Made by a program: the position numbers and the translations under genes. From Spirometra erinaceieuropaei (Eukaryota > Platyhelminthes > Cestoda > Diphyllobothriidea > Diphyllobothriidae), in the NCBI GenBank assembly GCA_902702965.1, contig CACRXP010000305.1, positions 216,218 to 280,217 of the forward strand: DNA of 64,000 nucleotides, written 5' to 3'. A model generated the notes under the pieces. The model saw only the letters and a list, made by a program, of their open reading frames with translations, did no database searches and was not told the origin of the DNA. Shown in pieces: positions 1-10,239 of the stretch (position 1 is the first letter of the stretch; each line of letters starts with the position of its first letter).

Positions 1-573
1 CCGCAGTGGAGTGGTACCGCATGTGCCGAAATGTATGTTCTGCGACTCTCCTTAGTCAGACCGGACTGCTCGGCGGCCCAGGAGAAAAAGTATAGATTGA
101 TTAAACACTGGTAAGCCGCCGAAAATACAACGCCGGTGGGCAAAAAAGGCAACTATGGCTGCTCAGAATGTGCGATACGAAGAAAAGGAAGTGGGTGATG
201 GAGAAAGTGAAAAACAGAACCCGGCAAGCCATCAGGCCGGAAGTAACAGTGTTGGTGGCGAAAGGCAGCGTGATTGTGACGGACGAATGCGGAGCTTACT
301 CACGCCTGCCGTCCGAGGATTATTACCATTATACCGTTAGCCATAGTAGAAATTTTGTAGACGCAACTACGGGCCGACTCACTAATGCAGTTGAGGCGTA
401 TTGATGCCTCCTGAAACGAAGAGTGCATAGGGGAGACCCTGTGTCAGGCCGAGCTATCTGGGCGCACATCGACGAGATACAATATCGCCTATGGTTTGGA
501 CTAAGCATTGCCAGTCTAAAACAAGTATGGGAAACCTTCCTATCCCACCTGGCGGAGGTGTACCCCGTGAAGT
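1..573 (+). pseudogene. Decayed Merlin (IS1016/ISXO2-like) transposase, C-terminal two thirds
   Basis: Conceptual translation in shifting frames gives the Merlin landmarks in order: AVEWYRMCRNVCSA (helix before the catalytic core), LLGGPG, GSVIVTDECGAYS (around the second catalytic Asp), FVDATTGRLTNAVEAY (third catalytic position, Glu kept) and VSGRAIWAHIDEIQYRLWFG near the C-terminus. The segment around the first catalytic Asp (roughly 90-230) is scrambled, and a stop follows NAVEAY at about 402. The element is cut by the window edge, so its N-terminal zinc ribbon is not visible. Its C-terminal part closely resembles the displaced C-terminal block at 39600-39780. It is non-functional as it stands. 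Confidence 0.85.
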
Positions 574-978
574 AGCCGAGCAATTGATAACTCTGATGGA
601 ATCGGCGCACAACAGCCAATTCTCTCAGCTATGAGGATTTTCATGTGTGTAAAGTACTTTCAAAATACTCAGCCTCTTATACGCCGTCGACTGAGGACGA
701 AACTTCCGCATGAGATCTAAAACGCCCGGGTTGGGGAACACAATAGTGAGTCCACTTAGACATTTCTGCAGCGCCTGGTTCCCGAGGCGATTGTTTGCAA
801 CGTAAATAGCATAAGTCGGTGGAACACGTAGATCAAGCCAAAGCTTAGGCATAAGTTGTACACAGGACAACCCTGATCGAAGAACACCTACTTGATTAAA
901 TGCAGTAGCCAGTCTTGTATACTATCAGGCCTACTTTGGGTACAAAATTTATCCTTACCGAAATGAATGAGGGAATAG
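574..978. other. No recognisable gene
   Basis: Stop codons occur in all frames except short chance ORFs. I see no motif, splice-consistent exon or repeat here that I can name. Confidence 0.5.
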
Positions 979-1375
979 GCAGTCATTGCATGGTATGCCA
1001 TATGCTGGAATGTGTGCTCCAACGCCCTCCTGGTGAAAAGCAGGCGACTGAGCGGCCCCTGCCTCGAGGCACATTTGGACGAAAAGCTAATAAGCAGACG
1101 GAACTGTATTGTTTGGCTCCGCAAGCGGCACGACTGGGTAACCAGGATGTTCTTTGCGTCCCAAAATAGGGATATATTTGAGCAGTTCAGCAACGGGACA
1201 TGGTTGTCACTGAGAGCAGTGATAAGGAAGTGGGTTGCTGCAAATAGTATTCTTGTAACCGACGAATGGAGGGTATACGCAAACTTACCGTCTGATGGTT
1301 ACATGCACTACATCGTCAACCATCCAAAGTACTTTGTAGATCCGACGATGGGCCGACCAAGCAACGCCTCTGGCC
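979..1375 (+). pseudogene. Merlin transposase fragment, central part
   Basis: The sequence begins with AVIAWYAICWNVCSNALL, the conserved Merlin helix, and runs through a damaged catalytic region (the ISRRN remnant of the VSRRxRN block). It continues as FEQFSNGTWLSLRAVIRKWV, SILVTDEWRVYANLPSDGY (second Asp present) and FVDPTMGRPSNA. It stops short of the Glu-containing NAIEAYWS block. A frame change sits at about 1000-1150. It is a separate relic from the copy at 1-573 and lies in the same orientation. Confidence 0.8.
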
Positions 1376-1680
1376 ATTCGACCTCCGCTCTGACAGACAA
1401 CAGTAACCCAGAGAAGATCAAAAATGAAAAAACGGAGTACAATCCTTTTAAATAAATAAGTAGGCAGCTGTGCAGAATTGTGCCGCCCAGTTTACACGTC
1501 CATGTAAGTCAGCCCTACCGAAATTGCTAAATAGGTATGTCACCCAACATTAGAATAGCAGTCCGGTACCTGCCCGTTTTTTTAATCTTTTCAGAACATC
1601 CAGACACTGGTAAATTTATTGGATTCTTGACACATTCGGCAAAACCGATAGCGACTGAGAAAGACGTTGTCTTTTCCTCC
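1376..1680. other. No recognisable gene
   Basis: AT-rich sequence between two element relics. I see no ORF or repeat here that I can name. Confidence 0.4.
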
Positions 1681-1950
1681 CTACGCTGACTTGAGTTTTG
1701 TGTAGGCTATTTGGAGATCTGTAGCCTCTTGTAAATTGAAGGCATCGAAATATCGTTGTCCCAACTCTTCGAGATTCGTCTGGAGGAGTTTCAAATTAGA
1801 TGTGACGTCTAGTACAATCGCGGGTATCAAAATCGGGAGTAGTTCAATAAAATTCTCAAATGTCTTCTTCCATTGCAACCAAGAGTCATTTGAGGGTTCC
1901 TGGGTGTTCTTTGGCCAGAAAGGTAACGGCATAGGCAACAATGAAGACAC
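1681..1950 (-). pseudogene. Possible Gag-like fragment of an LTR retrotransposon
   Basis: The 89-residue ORF contains LPLPFWPKN, DSWLQWKKTFENFIELL and a coiled, leucine-rich C-terminal half. This layout (a proline-rich start, then a W..W...F aromatic pattern) resembles the N-terminus of Gag polyproteins of gypsy-type elements. No zinc knuckle, protease or reverse transcriptase is found next to it. The assignment is tentative, and an unrelated host exon cannot be excluded. Confidence 0.3.
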
Positions 1951-2616
1951 GTTCGTCGGACTACGTCGCCAATGTTATGCATGCAAAGCAGAAGATTAGT
2001 TGGAAATAAGACGTATTCTGAGTACAAGAGACAGCACAAGTGAGGAGGCTCGTGTGAACGGCCAGGTATATGGCAGGGGGGAATTTCATAGGTTGATGGG
2101 TGGCAAGTTAGCACAAAGAAGGTGTGGACAGGGGCACTTGACCTTGCTCGTTCGCTTTTCACGCGCATGTGGCATGATATCCTGACAGCTCGGGCAGCAT
2201 ACGCTGCAGAGTCAGAGTTCAAGGAAGTTCGTAGTCAATAGGGATAAAGGACCGAGTGATAGGTTGTTCCAGTTCATGCAGGTCGTCGAATGTAACAATA
2301 AGCTTATCAGTGTACGAGAAGATAACTAGATGCACGGAATGGTGCGGACAGAAAAACAAGCAATCGAAGATTATTTAAAAAAGCAAGCGTTTCAGCACTC
2401 CTGCTTCACTGGCAGACGTATGCATTCCGTCAACAAATACTTCGAGTTGGTCTAACTACTTGACTGCTCTCCTCGTCGAAATATTTTTCAAAATTGCGTT
2501 TTCGAAAATGTTCGCAGGGTTCTAGTATTACACTGACTTTCTTCTTCTGAAATTTAACAAGTGGAGGTAAGTGTATATAAAAGGACGCTAATGGTCATAA
2601 AGAAATTGAGGTATTG
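1951..2616. other. No recognisable gene
   Basis: Only short ORFs on both strands, with no family motif. Confidence 0.4.
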
Positions 2617-2883
2617 ATCCGCCAACTTCGTTGAACCCACTACCGGCCGGCATGCAAATGGTACTAAAACATACAGGAGCCGCTTTGATGGAAAACTGCG
2701 CGAAGGATGTCTTGTGTCCGGCCTGGTGATGTGGTCGCAAGTGGACGAAGTGTAATGCCGTCTGTGGTTTGGACTGTGCAATGCAGACCTGAGGAATGTA
2801 TGGGAAATCTTTCTGTTCCATACTGTGGAAGCATATCTCATGCAACGATATTACCCTCAACTGAAATACTCACCATGCAAGTA
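2617..2883 (+). pseudogene. Merlin transposase C-terminal relic
   Basis: The frame beginning NFVEPTTGRHANGTKTY continues through KLREGCLVSGLVMWSQVDEV, a stop, CRLWFGLCNADLRNVWEIF and a terminal MQRYYPQLKYSPCK. The catalytic Glu of NAIEAYWS is replaced (NGTKTYRS). The unusual C-terminal tail matches that of the intact copy at 32980-33882 (VQRHYPQVNYSRCK), so both belong to one subfamily. Confidence 0.8.
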
Positions 2884-3141
2884 ATCTTTTTTACATAAAT
2901 TAATTTGGACTTCTCCGTCTATGATCTTTTGAGGGTTGGTGAACTACATTAAAAATCACGGCGGATACGGGGAGGTCCTGTCGCAATGTTTTCCGCTGGG
3001 TAACCGGACATGACAGGGATAAGTGCGTCTCTTAGGGTTCCCCAATTGCGGACAAGAAATATGCGCGAGAAAAGCATGACAATAAATCCGTACCGTTGAT
3101 TCATTTAATAACGCGGTTGCTCATCGAAGGTAAACGTATCC

Positions 3142-3732
3142 TCAGGAACACAAGGGTACACTTATCCTAAAACTATAAGGCGGATAGCAAAAACGAGTAG
3201 ATGCGCAGTAAGTAGCCCTAAAAAGCTTTTTATAAGTCACCAAACAAAGAGTTCTACCAGTTGCGAAACCAATCCAGCAGCATTCAAGTGCAGGCATGAG
3301 TAACCCGAAAAGTGAACAAATTGTCAGTGGTTTCGAACACAGACGCAGAGCAGAATGTCTGCCACTGGGGATGATGAACGCTTCGGTAACAAACGCAATT
3401 AGAATCCACAAGGCCAGCGCTAATGAACAGAAGTGGTGTAAAGTACTTAAAACTACGTCGCAAGTAGTTAATTCGGCCAAAGTAGCCAAAAAATAATATT
3501 CCTGGTCCTGTAAATAAGTAAACTGGTGGCAGCAACAAGAACGCCACCGTGACACCATGCCAAGAAATGCTGTACGTTTGAGCACTAAAGATACACAACC
3601 AGTAGAAAACACTGCACCACAGAAAAGTGATGGAGGGTGGTTGGTTGAAAGCAGCCCAGTAAAGAAAGAGCTGACAAAGATGGACAAGGCTCGCACCGCC
3701 CAGTGGATGTGGGAGTAGATGACGGAGGCCAA
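3142..3732 (-). CDS. Unrecognised hydrophobic ORF (196 aa), possibly frameshifted
   Basis: This is one of the longest ORFs in the window that I cannot assign. It is rich in Leu, Phe, Cys and aromatic residues, with several stretches long enough to cross a membrane. A second overlapping - strand ORF (3284-3598, 104 aa) is also hydrophobic and includes GVTVAFLLLPPVYLF. The two might be parts of one membrane protein separated by a frameshift. I cannot assign a family. No intron signals or poly(A) support a gene model, and it may be chance. Confidence 0.25.
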   Translation of the reverse strand: MASVIYSHIHWAVRALSIFVSSFFTGLLSTNHPPSLFCGAVFSTGCVSLVLKRTAFLGMVSRWRSCCCHQFTYLQDQEYYFLATLAELTTCDVVLSTLHHFCSLALALWILIAFVTEAFIIPSGRHSALRLCSKPLTICSLFGLLMPALECCWIGFATGRTLCLVTYKKLFRATYCASTRFCYPPYSFRISVPLCS

Positions 3733-4103
3733 CTAAGATAAGCCTATGAAGCTATATGTAAGCATGTGTGAGACGTAGCTACGGTAGCCGAGATGTGCTG
3801 CCAATTCCGTAACTTTAGATATGTAGGCAACCACCCACCCTACAGATTCGGCCATATAGAGGCGGAATGTATGCTGTCTTAGTGGGTTCAGAGCAGTGGC
3901 CATGGCGCATCAAGCTAAACCCCACAGAGGAGTGAATGGTGCTGGATACCAAAGGGCACGGCAGCCACATGCAGCAAGTCGACAGTGCTACAGGAAGGAC
4001 ATAAGTTTGGAGGAAGTGCAGAGTCATGGCTTAGTCCGACAGGAGAAAACATAAAAAGGCATAGCCGTGCTTATTAACGGATGAGAACCGCAAGGTCAAG
4101 GTT
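3733..4103. other. No recognisable gene
   Basis: Short ORFs only. The LINE that begins at about 4104 is truncated here on its 5' side. Confidence 0.4.
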
Positions 4104-4957
4104 ATTGCACCCTGCATTCAGTGGAGCGATATGCATGCGAAGTGCTCGAAGAATGCCTTCGACTACCGTCTACTAAAGACAACCCTAGAAGCTCTTCTCA
4201 CGCAACGTGTCCTATCTCCAACTAGAGCACGTGGAGGGCAACAGGCTAGTTGTCTGGACCTCGCCTTCACCAAAGATCCTGACAGTATAGACGAGGTGTA
4301 CTACCTATCCCCGCTCGGTCGAAGTGATCATGCAGTTCTTTTCTGGGAGTACGAGCTGTATTCTGAACCGTATAAAAAAGAGGATACGAGGCCGAATATA
4401 TGGAAAGGGGACTTTTGCCAAATGAGAGCTGAGGCATCACAAATAGACTGGGATATCCTCTTCTCCGGAAACGTGAACGAGGACTGGAATTTATTTAAGG
4501 GTTGGTTATTGCATCTAGTGAAGAGCCACTGTCCCGTATCAAAGCCTAGGACATCCAACCGCCCCCAGTGGCTAACACGAGAGCTAAAAAGGGAGATCAA
4601 CAAGAAAGGAAGATTGTGGAAGAAATTTCGGGAAAACAACAACATCGCAGCATTTACAGAATATAAAGTTCAAAGAAATAAGGTGAAAAGCCTGATTTTC
4701 AAGAGGCGACGGGATTTTGAGAGTAATTTGCTTCATCGAGCCGTTAAAAATCCGAAATTGCTCTACAGCTATTTGCGGAAGAGCACATGTAACAGGAATC
4801 CCATTCCTGTTATGAGGGGTGATGACGGTTTGGGATATCGGACAGTAAAAATAAAGCCGAGCACTTTTCTCAATATTTCCAGTCCGTTTTCACAGGAGAA
4901 GCAGACTTTATTCCCACTAGTTCCGAGAACACGGGAGATCGCACTATCGAAAATATC

Positions 4958-6487
4958 GTGTTTGGAGAATCTACGATTTTGGAAGAACTAAAAAACTTGA
5001 AGGAATGTAAATCTCCCGGTCCGGACGAGATCCCAGCAAAGCTGCTTTTCGAGCTTTCCCGAGAGCTGGCCAAACCACTATCCTTTCTGTGCCAGAAATC
5101 GTTTGATGCTGGAGTCCTTCCCACAGACTGGAAGACGGCCCACATTACACCCCTTTACAAAAGCGGTAGTCGTGCTCTTGCAACGAACTACAGACCCGTC
5201 AGTCTGACATCAATCTGCTGCAAATTAATGGGGAAAATCATCAAAAAGGAGTTGATGACTTATCTAGATAGTCACAATCTCTTGTCCAATGCACAATATG
5301 GTTTCCGTAGGGGAAGATCATGTGTTACGAACTTGTTATACACAGTGCAAAGTTGGACAAGATCGTTGCATGCAAAACACTCTGTGCACGTGGCCTATAT
5401 TGATTTCCGGAAGGCGTTCGACAGTGTCCCGCACCAACGTCTTCTGCACAAGTTGAGAATAATGGGCATCGGCGGCAAACTCCTCAAATGGATCGAGAAC
5501 TTCCTCGTCGGCCGTTCCCAAATTGTCTGCGTAGAAAGGCAGCAATCAAGCCGGACATTCATAGGGAGTGGAGTCCCGCAAGGCTCGGTGCTCGGACCAA
5601 CCCTCTTTATCTTGTTCATCAATGATTGTGTAGATGGGCTGGACTGTGATAATGCCATGTTTGCGGATGACATAAAAATCTGGAAAGTTATCCAGAATGC
5701 TGCCGATGCGACCAACTTCAAAGAAAATCTTTGTCGATTGAACGAGTGGTCCCGCAGATGGCTCTTGTCTTTCAATTTGACCAAATGTCCCATACTGCGC
5801 CTCGGAAATCAGACCCCTAGTACGCGGCAATACAATCTGAACGGAATACCACTTCGAGAAGCAGAAACGCAGAAAGATCTCGGAGTCTGGGTTGCAGACA
5901 GCCTTAAGCCTTCTACGCAATGTTGTAAGGCGGCCAAGGCTGCAACTTCAATGCTATATGCCATCAAGCGGGCATTCGCAGTTTTCGATGAAGACTGCTT
6001 CTCCAAAGTCTTCGGCACGTTTGTAAGGCCGCACCTCGAATATGCAATTCAGGCCTGGAGACCATGGACGCATCAGGATTACAATCTGCTCGAAAGGGTG
6101 CAGAGGCGAGCCACAAAATTAGTAAGAGGTCAAAGTGCACTGCCATACGATATCCGCTTAACTAACCTTAATCTCTATCCTCTGAGTTATAGGCAGTTGC
6201 GCGGAGACTTGATACAAACTTTCCGTATCGTGCGTGGCTTGGACTGCGCCCTCCGGTGCGATGAGTTTTTCCAACGCGCCACAACAACTCTGCTCCGGGG
6301 ACATCCCTTCAAGCTACGTGTGCCCCAGGGTAGATTGAATGTGAGAAAATATTTCTTCTCCAACCGTGTCGTGGTAACGTGGAATAATCTGCCCGAGACG
6401 GTTGTCATGTCTCAATCTGTGGCGACATTTAAATGTGGGCTTGACAAACATATGCTACAGCACCAAGCGGACTATGTGTTTTTTTAG
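4958..6487 (+). CDS. LINE A reverse transcriptase ORF (509 aa)
   Basis: The RT motifs are in order. KSPGPDEIPAKLL is near residue 18, YRPVSLTSICCKLMGKII near residue 80, YGFRRGRSC near 114, and YIDFRKAFDSVPHQRLL (motif A) near 147. SGVPQGSVLGPTLFILFIND (motif B) is near 205 and MFADDIKIW (motif C, FADD) near 234. The thumb and C-terminal region ends with FVRPHLEYAIQAWRPW and LLRGHPFKLRVPQGRLNVRK. No internal stop interrupts it. The ATG is not necessarily the true start, because the frame continues upstream from the endonuclease part across the frameshift at about 4855. As family knowledge, the protein copies element RNA at a nicked target. Without a complete endonuclease this copy cannot be autonomous. 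Confidence 0.85.
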   Translation: MFGESTILEELKNLKECKSPGPDEIPAKLLFELSRELAKPLSFLCQKSFDAGVLPTDWKTAHITPLYKSGSRALATNYRPVSLTSICCKLMGKIIKKELMTYLDSHNLLSNAQYGFRRGRSCVTNLLYTVQSWTRSLHAKHSVHVAYIDFRKAFDSVPHQRLLHKLRIMGIGGKLLKWIENFLVGRSQIVCVERQQSSRTFIGSGVPQGSVLGPTLFILFINDCVDGLDCDNAMFADDIKIWKVIQNAADATNFKENLCRLNEWSRRWLLSFNLTKCPILRLGNQTPSTRQYNLNGIPLREAETQKDLGVWVADSLKPSTQCCKAAKAATSMLYAIKRAFAVFDEDCFSKVFGTFVRPHLEYAIQAWRPWTHQDYNLLERVQRRATKLVRGQSALPYDIRLTNLNLYPLSYRQLRGDLIQTFRIVRGLDCALRCDEFFQRATTTLLRGHPFKLRVPQGRLNVRKYFFSNRVVVTWNNLPETVVMSQSVATFKCGLDKHMLQHQADYVFF

Positions 6488-6581
6488 CCATGAGACCAGT
6501 GACATATGTGAATCAATGCATGCATACACTTACTGCTGTAATTTCTTAACATTCTGCTAGTTTATCGATTTTTTTATGTAC

Positions 6582-6640
6582 AAATAGGGAATTCAAAGAC
6601 GTAAGCCTATTTCCCTCAAATACACTGACTGACTGACTGA
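6582..6640 (+). repeat. LINE A 3' stem-loop and ACTG tandem tail
   Basis: AAATAGG at 6583-6589 pairs with CCTATTT at 6606-6612. This is followed by CCCTCAAATAC and repeated ACTG units to 6640. A similar AATAGG..CCTATT stem occurs near the end of the other CR1-like copy at about 56780-56815. Such 3' hairpins are recognised by the element's own reverse transcriptase in related LINEs, so that role is inferred here. Confidence 0.7.
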
Positions 6641-7495
6641 GGTACACCGAAGACTATAATAAAAGGCGGAGCTGTCAGTAGGAATGCAGGAAGTATACTA
6701 TTTCACTGTAAGGGTTCACGTAGGCGTAGGGTTAGCGATTGGTCTAGGGGGTCAGCTTATTCGTATCCTTTTATCTGAACGTACGATGTTGGTACGTCGA
6801 TAAAAGTAATTTTATGGCAGCAGCAGGTTAGAAATTGCAAGTATCTGAAGAATCGGTGGTATGAATAGTGTGCATTTACAGTTTTAATGTTAACGGCAGA
6901 ATGAAAGTAAGGATTAGGCCTCGCTGTAATAGCAAGATTAGGATGGAAAGTATACGAAGGCGTCTGATCTTAACACTACAGTAACATGAAAGCGCACGCT
7001 CACTGATGGGCGTAGGAATAGGATTAGCGTTGGTTTTAGATAAGGGTTTAGTGTCAGCAGTGAAGTTAATTTTAAGTTAGCTCACCAATGAGGTCGTAGA
7101 TCATATCCTATTATGGTAGAAAAGTTACAATAAGTCGTATTTGCACGAAGAGCAGCAAGTCAATGGTGTTAGCGACCAAGCATGGGCATCGTATCAAGAT
7201 GATCCGTTAGATAATAAGTCGTGTTTTAGTAGTTTACTAAAAACGCTCAGAACGAACACTCAACCTGAGTCCAAAAAGCTTTTATGACGGTCATCGAAAA
7301 TTAATCCAGTCTTGTTTTGTTCTCTCAAACAGAATCCAAGACACGTGGATGACTAAGCTTCAGACCAGCATGGTACCTCGGATTAGATAATTTCAGCGAA
7401 TAAAAAGCATGGTCAGCCCACGAGAAGTCGTTTAGTACTGTCAAAGTAAAGGTCCCCCGGCTGACAAATTAACCTGCAGCAGTGGAAATGGAATG

Positions 7496-8117
7496 GTCTT
7501 CATCGTGCCCTCACAGAATGCGCTCCATCGAGGCTCTTGGCGAAGCCCTCTGTATTCGCCATATACTAGTAGTCTGGTCGCATCTCCCTTGCCCCATCCT
7601 CGGATGGACTCGGATGAATATAACCGACCGCATCTGGGTTCCTATCACCTCGAGACTGGTTTTCAATTTCGCCACTTATTTGCCTTATTCAAGGCCACCT
7701 ACAGGCCAGTCCTGACCGACACGACTTCTTACCCCTTCATGAAATTCGTTATACAATGCCATATACAGATGAATGTAATTTCGGCCCTGACGATGTCCGA
7801 TTATAATCCATTCTATACCGCCACATGCAGGCCAGTCCTGCCCACATTTTTCTGTTTTTGTTTTTCGAGGGTTTTTTTCTCCTGTAAAATTAATGCAATC
7901 ATTTTTAAATTTTCATGTGGAGTTTTTTTCACCCCTCGCTTATCATTTTTATTAACGGACTTCTAATTCGAAAACTATGTATTGCACTTTGTACAGATTT
8001 TGCCTACCTCGTCTAAAATTCGTATGTAAACTTATTTATACTTGCTTTGATGGGACCCCGACGGATCTTGAATAATAATAATAAAAATAACAATTATTAT
8101 TATTATTACGAAGAAGA
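7496..8117 (+). mobile_element. LINE B 3'-end fragment inserted into the Merlin-like relic
   Basis: This is a 5'-truncated copy of the 3' region shared with 8702-9255 (+), 10795-12310 (-) and 58197-59593 (-). Shared landmarks include GTATTCGCCATATACTAGTAG, AGGCCAGTCCTG, a T-rich stretch and the terminal GGGACCCCGACGG, followed by an AAT-rich tail at 8075-8105. The ORF running through it (7493-7966) has no LINE protein motif. The empty counterpart at 31.5-32.2 kb lacks the block, which fixes it as an insertion. Confidence 0.75.
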
Positions 8118-8125
8118 AGAAGAAG
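8073..8125. repeat. AAT/ATT and GAA microsatellite
   Basis: AAT-type triplets pass into ATT triplets and then GAA repeats. The first part is the LINE B 3' tail; the rest looks like expansion. The Asn/Tyr/Glu-rich ORFs overlapping it are products of the repeat. Confidence 0.8.
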
Positions 8126-8499
8126 CAAGCACTACGAGTCATAAAGGACGGATGTCTCTCTTGATACGCCAGATGCAAGAAAAAGAGGTCATTAACGGCA
8201 AAATCTATTTTTGTCAGGCGTCGTCTTCCGATATCAACAACAAGGAATAATCTGCTACATTTAATTTCGGGAACGCAAGTCATTCAGTGTGTCCCTATCA
8301 TCGGAGTTAGCAAAGAATCAGCAATTAGTTGGCTCGACAAATGACGAAATGTACGCCAAAACAGAAGTTCACCAAGATAACCGACTTGCAGGACCAGCAA
8401 TCTAATTTCAGATAGGCAAAATAACGGTCAGAAACCTGAAGTGAAATGTTTGTCGGATGAAAAGCCAATATTATGTAATCGGCTATATTCGAACAAGTC

Positions 8500-9735
8500 A
8501 ATTCAAGAATATGGTCGATTTTCTAAGCCTTTATAACTTAAGTTTTCTCCTAATTATAAGTTTGTAGAAAAGGTAACTGTAGGTTTGGAAAAGGACTGTA
8601 ATTATGAGCTTTTTAGGACCGCGAAGTGCTCATACCCTCAACCTCCTCTCTGTCATTCTATTAATGCTGCGCAAAAGTTATGCGACCTGGTCCACGTCCA
8701 TTGGCGGAACCTTCTGTATCCGCCATATAGTAGTAGTCTGGTCGCATCTCCTTTGCCCCCTCCTCGGCTGGACTCGGCTGACCGTAACCGATCGCATCTG
8801 GATTCCTATCGACTCGAGGCTGGTTTTCTATTCGCCAGTCTGACATGAATGGCTTTATCTGGCACGTGGATTCTGCATTGATGATGCCCGATCTGAACCA
8901 TTTACTCAATACCACATGCAGGCCAGTCCTGCCTGACCCGCCTAATTACCCCTTCACGAAATCCGTTATACACTGACACATATAAGCCAGTCGTGCCTGC
9001 TTTCTGTACATTCAGGAGCGAGAGTTTTTTCTCCGATAGTGCTAATCCAGTCATAATTATTTGGTTTATATGTTAGGAGTTTTTTACTGCTAGCTCATCA
9101 TTTTTCGTAACATACTACTTATTCAATAACTAGGAATTATGCATTGTGCACATTCTCTATACCTGTTCTAAAATTCCAAAATTCAAGTTAAAGTTATTTT
9201 TACTTGCTATGAACGGCCCCCCACGGGTGTTAAATGAAAATTACTATTAGTATCATTATTAAAATTCCATGAGTCTTATATTGCGTCGTCTTACTAGCGC
9301 AAGGAAATTTATGATTTATCATACACGGAATGTTTTCCACTCACGCAAGTGCAACTGCAGGTCGAGTTCAAAATTATTCCAGAACGGAAAACGCTTTCTA
9401 CAATATCGAGACGCTCCTTCTTCAGGTAAATTGTGAAGAATACAGGAATTGCGCATAACTGCAGTAAACGCATAGTTATCAGTCATTTTTAGAGAGTGTA
9501 GATTTGCGTACGGCGGAAAGGTACTCAATTAAAAGTTGGCATCTCGTCGAAAGTGAAATATTTTGGGATCATGCTGATAGATAATCACTTTCACAACCTG
9601 CCTAAGTAAGTCTCTCTAGTTGAATTTCTGTTAACATTCCATGAGATAGGCCAAGTACGATATAGTTGCGTCGGCGTTTAATATCAGATGAATATATTTT
9701 TGGTGTGACGGAACCTTTCTGTTCATTCGAGGGGA
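8500..9735 (+). repeat. Dispersed repeat (family F), copy 1, split by a LINE insertion
   Basis: 8500-8701 and 9256-9735 together match the - strand of 28963-29578, where the two parts are contiguous. Shared stretches are ATTATGAGCTTTTTAGGACC, CTGGTCCAC(G/A)TCCATTG, CTTACTAGCGCA, ATCAGTCATTT, CTGTTAACATTCCATG and TGGTGT(G/A)ACGG. The element encodes nothing recognisable. Its end includes AATTTC(T/G)GTTAACATT-type sequence that is also seen in the foldback element at 16532-17360, so the two may be related. Confidence 0.7.
8702..9255 (+). mobile_element. LINE B 3'-end fragment inserted in repeat family F
   Basis: It starts right after CCACGTCCATTG with GCGGAACCTTCTGTAT and ends with CACGGGTGTTAAATG and an ATT-type tail. 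It shares its 3' end with the copies at 7496-8117, 10795-12310 and 58197-59593. The uninterrupted family F copy at 28963-29578 shows the empty site. It is the second independent LINE B insertion within 1.8 kb. Confidence 0.75.
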
Positions 9736-10239
9736 AAGTTACGGGTAAATATACACCTACTTCATGTTCAAAGCACCCGCTATGATGCTAGGGGACTGCT
9801 CATCGATTACGCTACGGAACGCACTCATGCCTTCATGCCTTATGGCTCTCTGTTTAGGCTAACCGTGATGTACGCCAAAAAGCGTTACCGACAAAGGCAA
9901 GGGAGACTGGAATGACCACTTCTGGCTTATGAGGCTCATCAAGTACCCACACGTCACAGAACGCTAACATGCAGCTACATCTCAAAAAGCACAATAAAAT
10001 GAGATCCCAACCAGATGGTGCATCACAGTCTCACTCAAGCCTATCGTTCAGGGTGGTCTATAACTGTATAGGCAGTCCCCACAGATCAGCGGGCTTTCAA
10101 ACAAAATCCATGATAATTGCGTTGACATGAAGCACATTGGAAATTACCTCCCCTGCTTACGATGGTATTTTCGCCAAAGGTACCACACGCATCCGCAAAT
10201 GGGATTTCGTCCATGTCCGCAGTCGGTGACATCCAAACC
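9736..10239. other. Intergenic; contains a SINE-body remnant
   Basis: Around 9885-9950 the sequence TTACCGACAAAGGCAAGGGAGACTGG and the following CTTATGAGGCTCATCAAGT resemble the body of the SINE at 26935-27155. No gene is seen in the rest. Confidence 0.4.

Larger units (their letters stand above)
4104..6640 (+). mobile_element. CR1-like non-LTR retrotransposon (LINE A), 5'-truncated, nearly intact reverse transcriptase
   Basis: The element starts inside the AP-endonuclease domain: the ORF from 4131 carries CLDLAF and GRSDHAVLFWEY, the C-terminal end of that domain. It continues through the linker into the reverse transcriptase. The reading frame breaks once, at about 4850-4860 in an A-rich run, and resumes in the 4958-6487 ORF. 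The 3' UTR ends with a stem-loop (6582-6612) and a short ACTG tandem (6623-6640), as is usual for CR1-clade LINEs, whose 3' ends are short repeats and not poly(A). Loss of the 5' part is typical of incomplete reverse transcription. It is the best-preserved LINE in the window and is probably the youngest. Confidence 0.9.
6870..8320 (+). mobile_element. Merlin-type element relic with 5' region, interrupted by a LINE 3' end
   Basis: The outer parts, 6870-7495 and 8118-8320, match the - strand sequence at 31500-32250 in the same order (for example GGTAGAAAAGTTACAATA, GAAGTCGTTTA, AACCTGCAGC, AATCTATTTTTG, GGAACGCAAGTCA). The matching - strand copy encodes a Merlin-like zinc-ribbon N-terminus (LTCSCGK), so this is a decayed sister copy. 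The block 7496-8117 is a foreign insertion that splits it. No catalytic domain remains. Confidence 0.7.

Noticed and set aside
8047..8250. ORF with Asn, Tyr and Glu runs
   Set aside because: Translation of an AAT/ATT/GAA microsatellite at a LINE tail.
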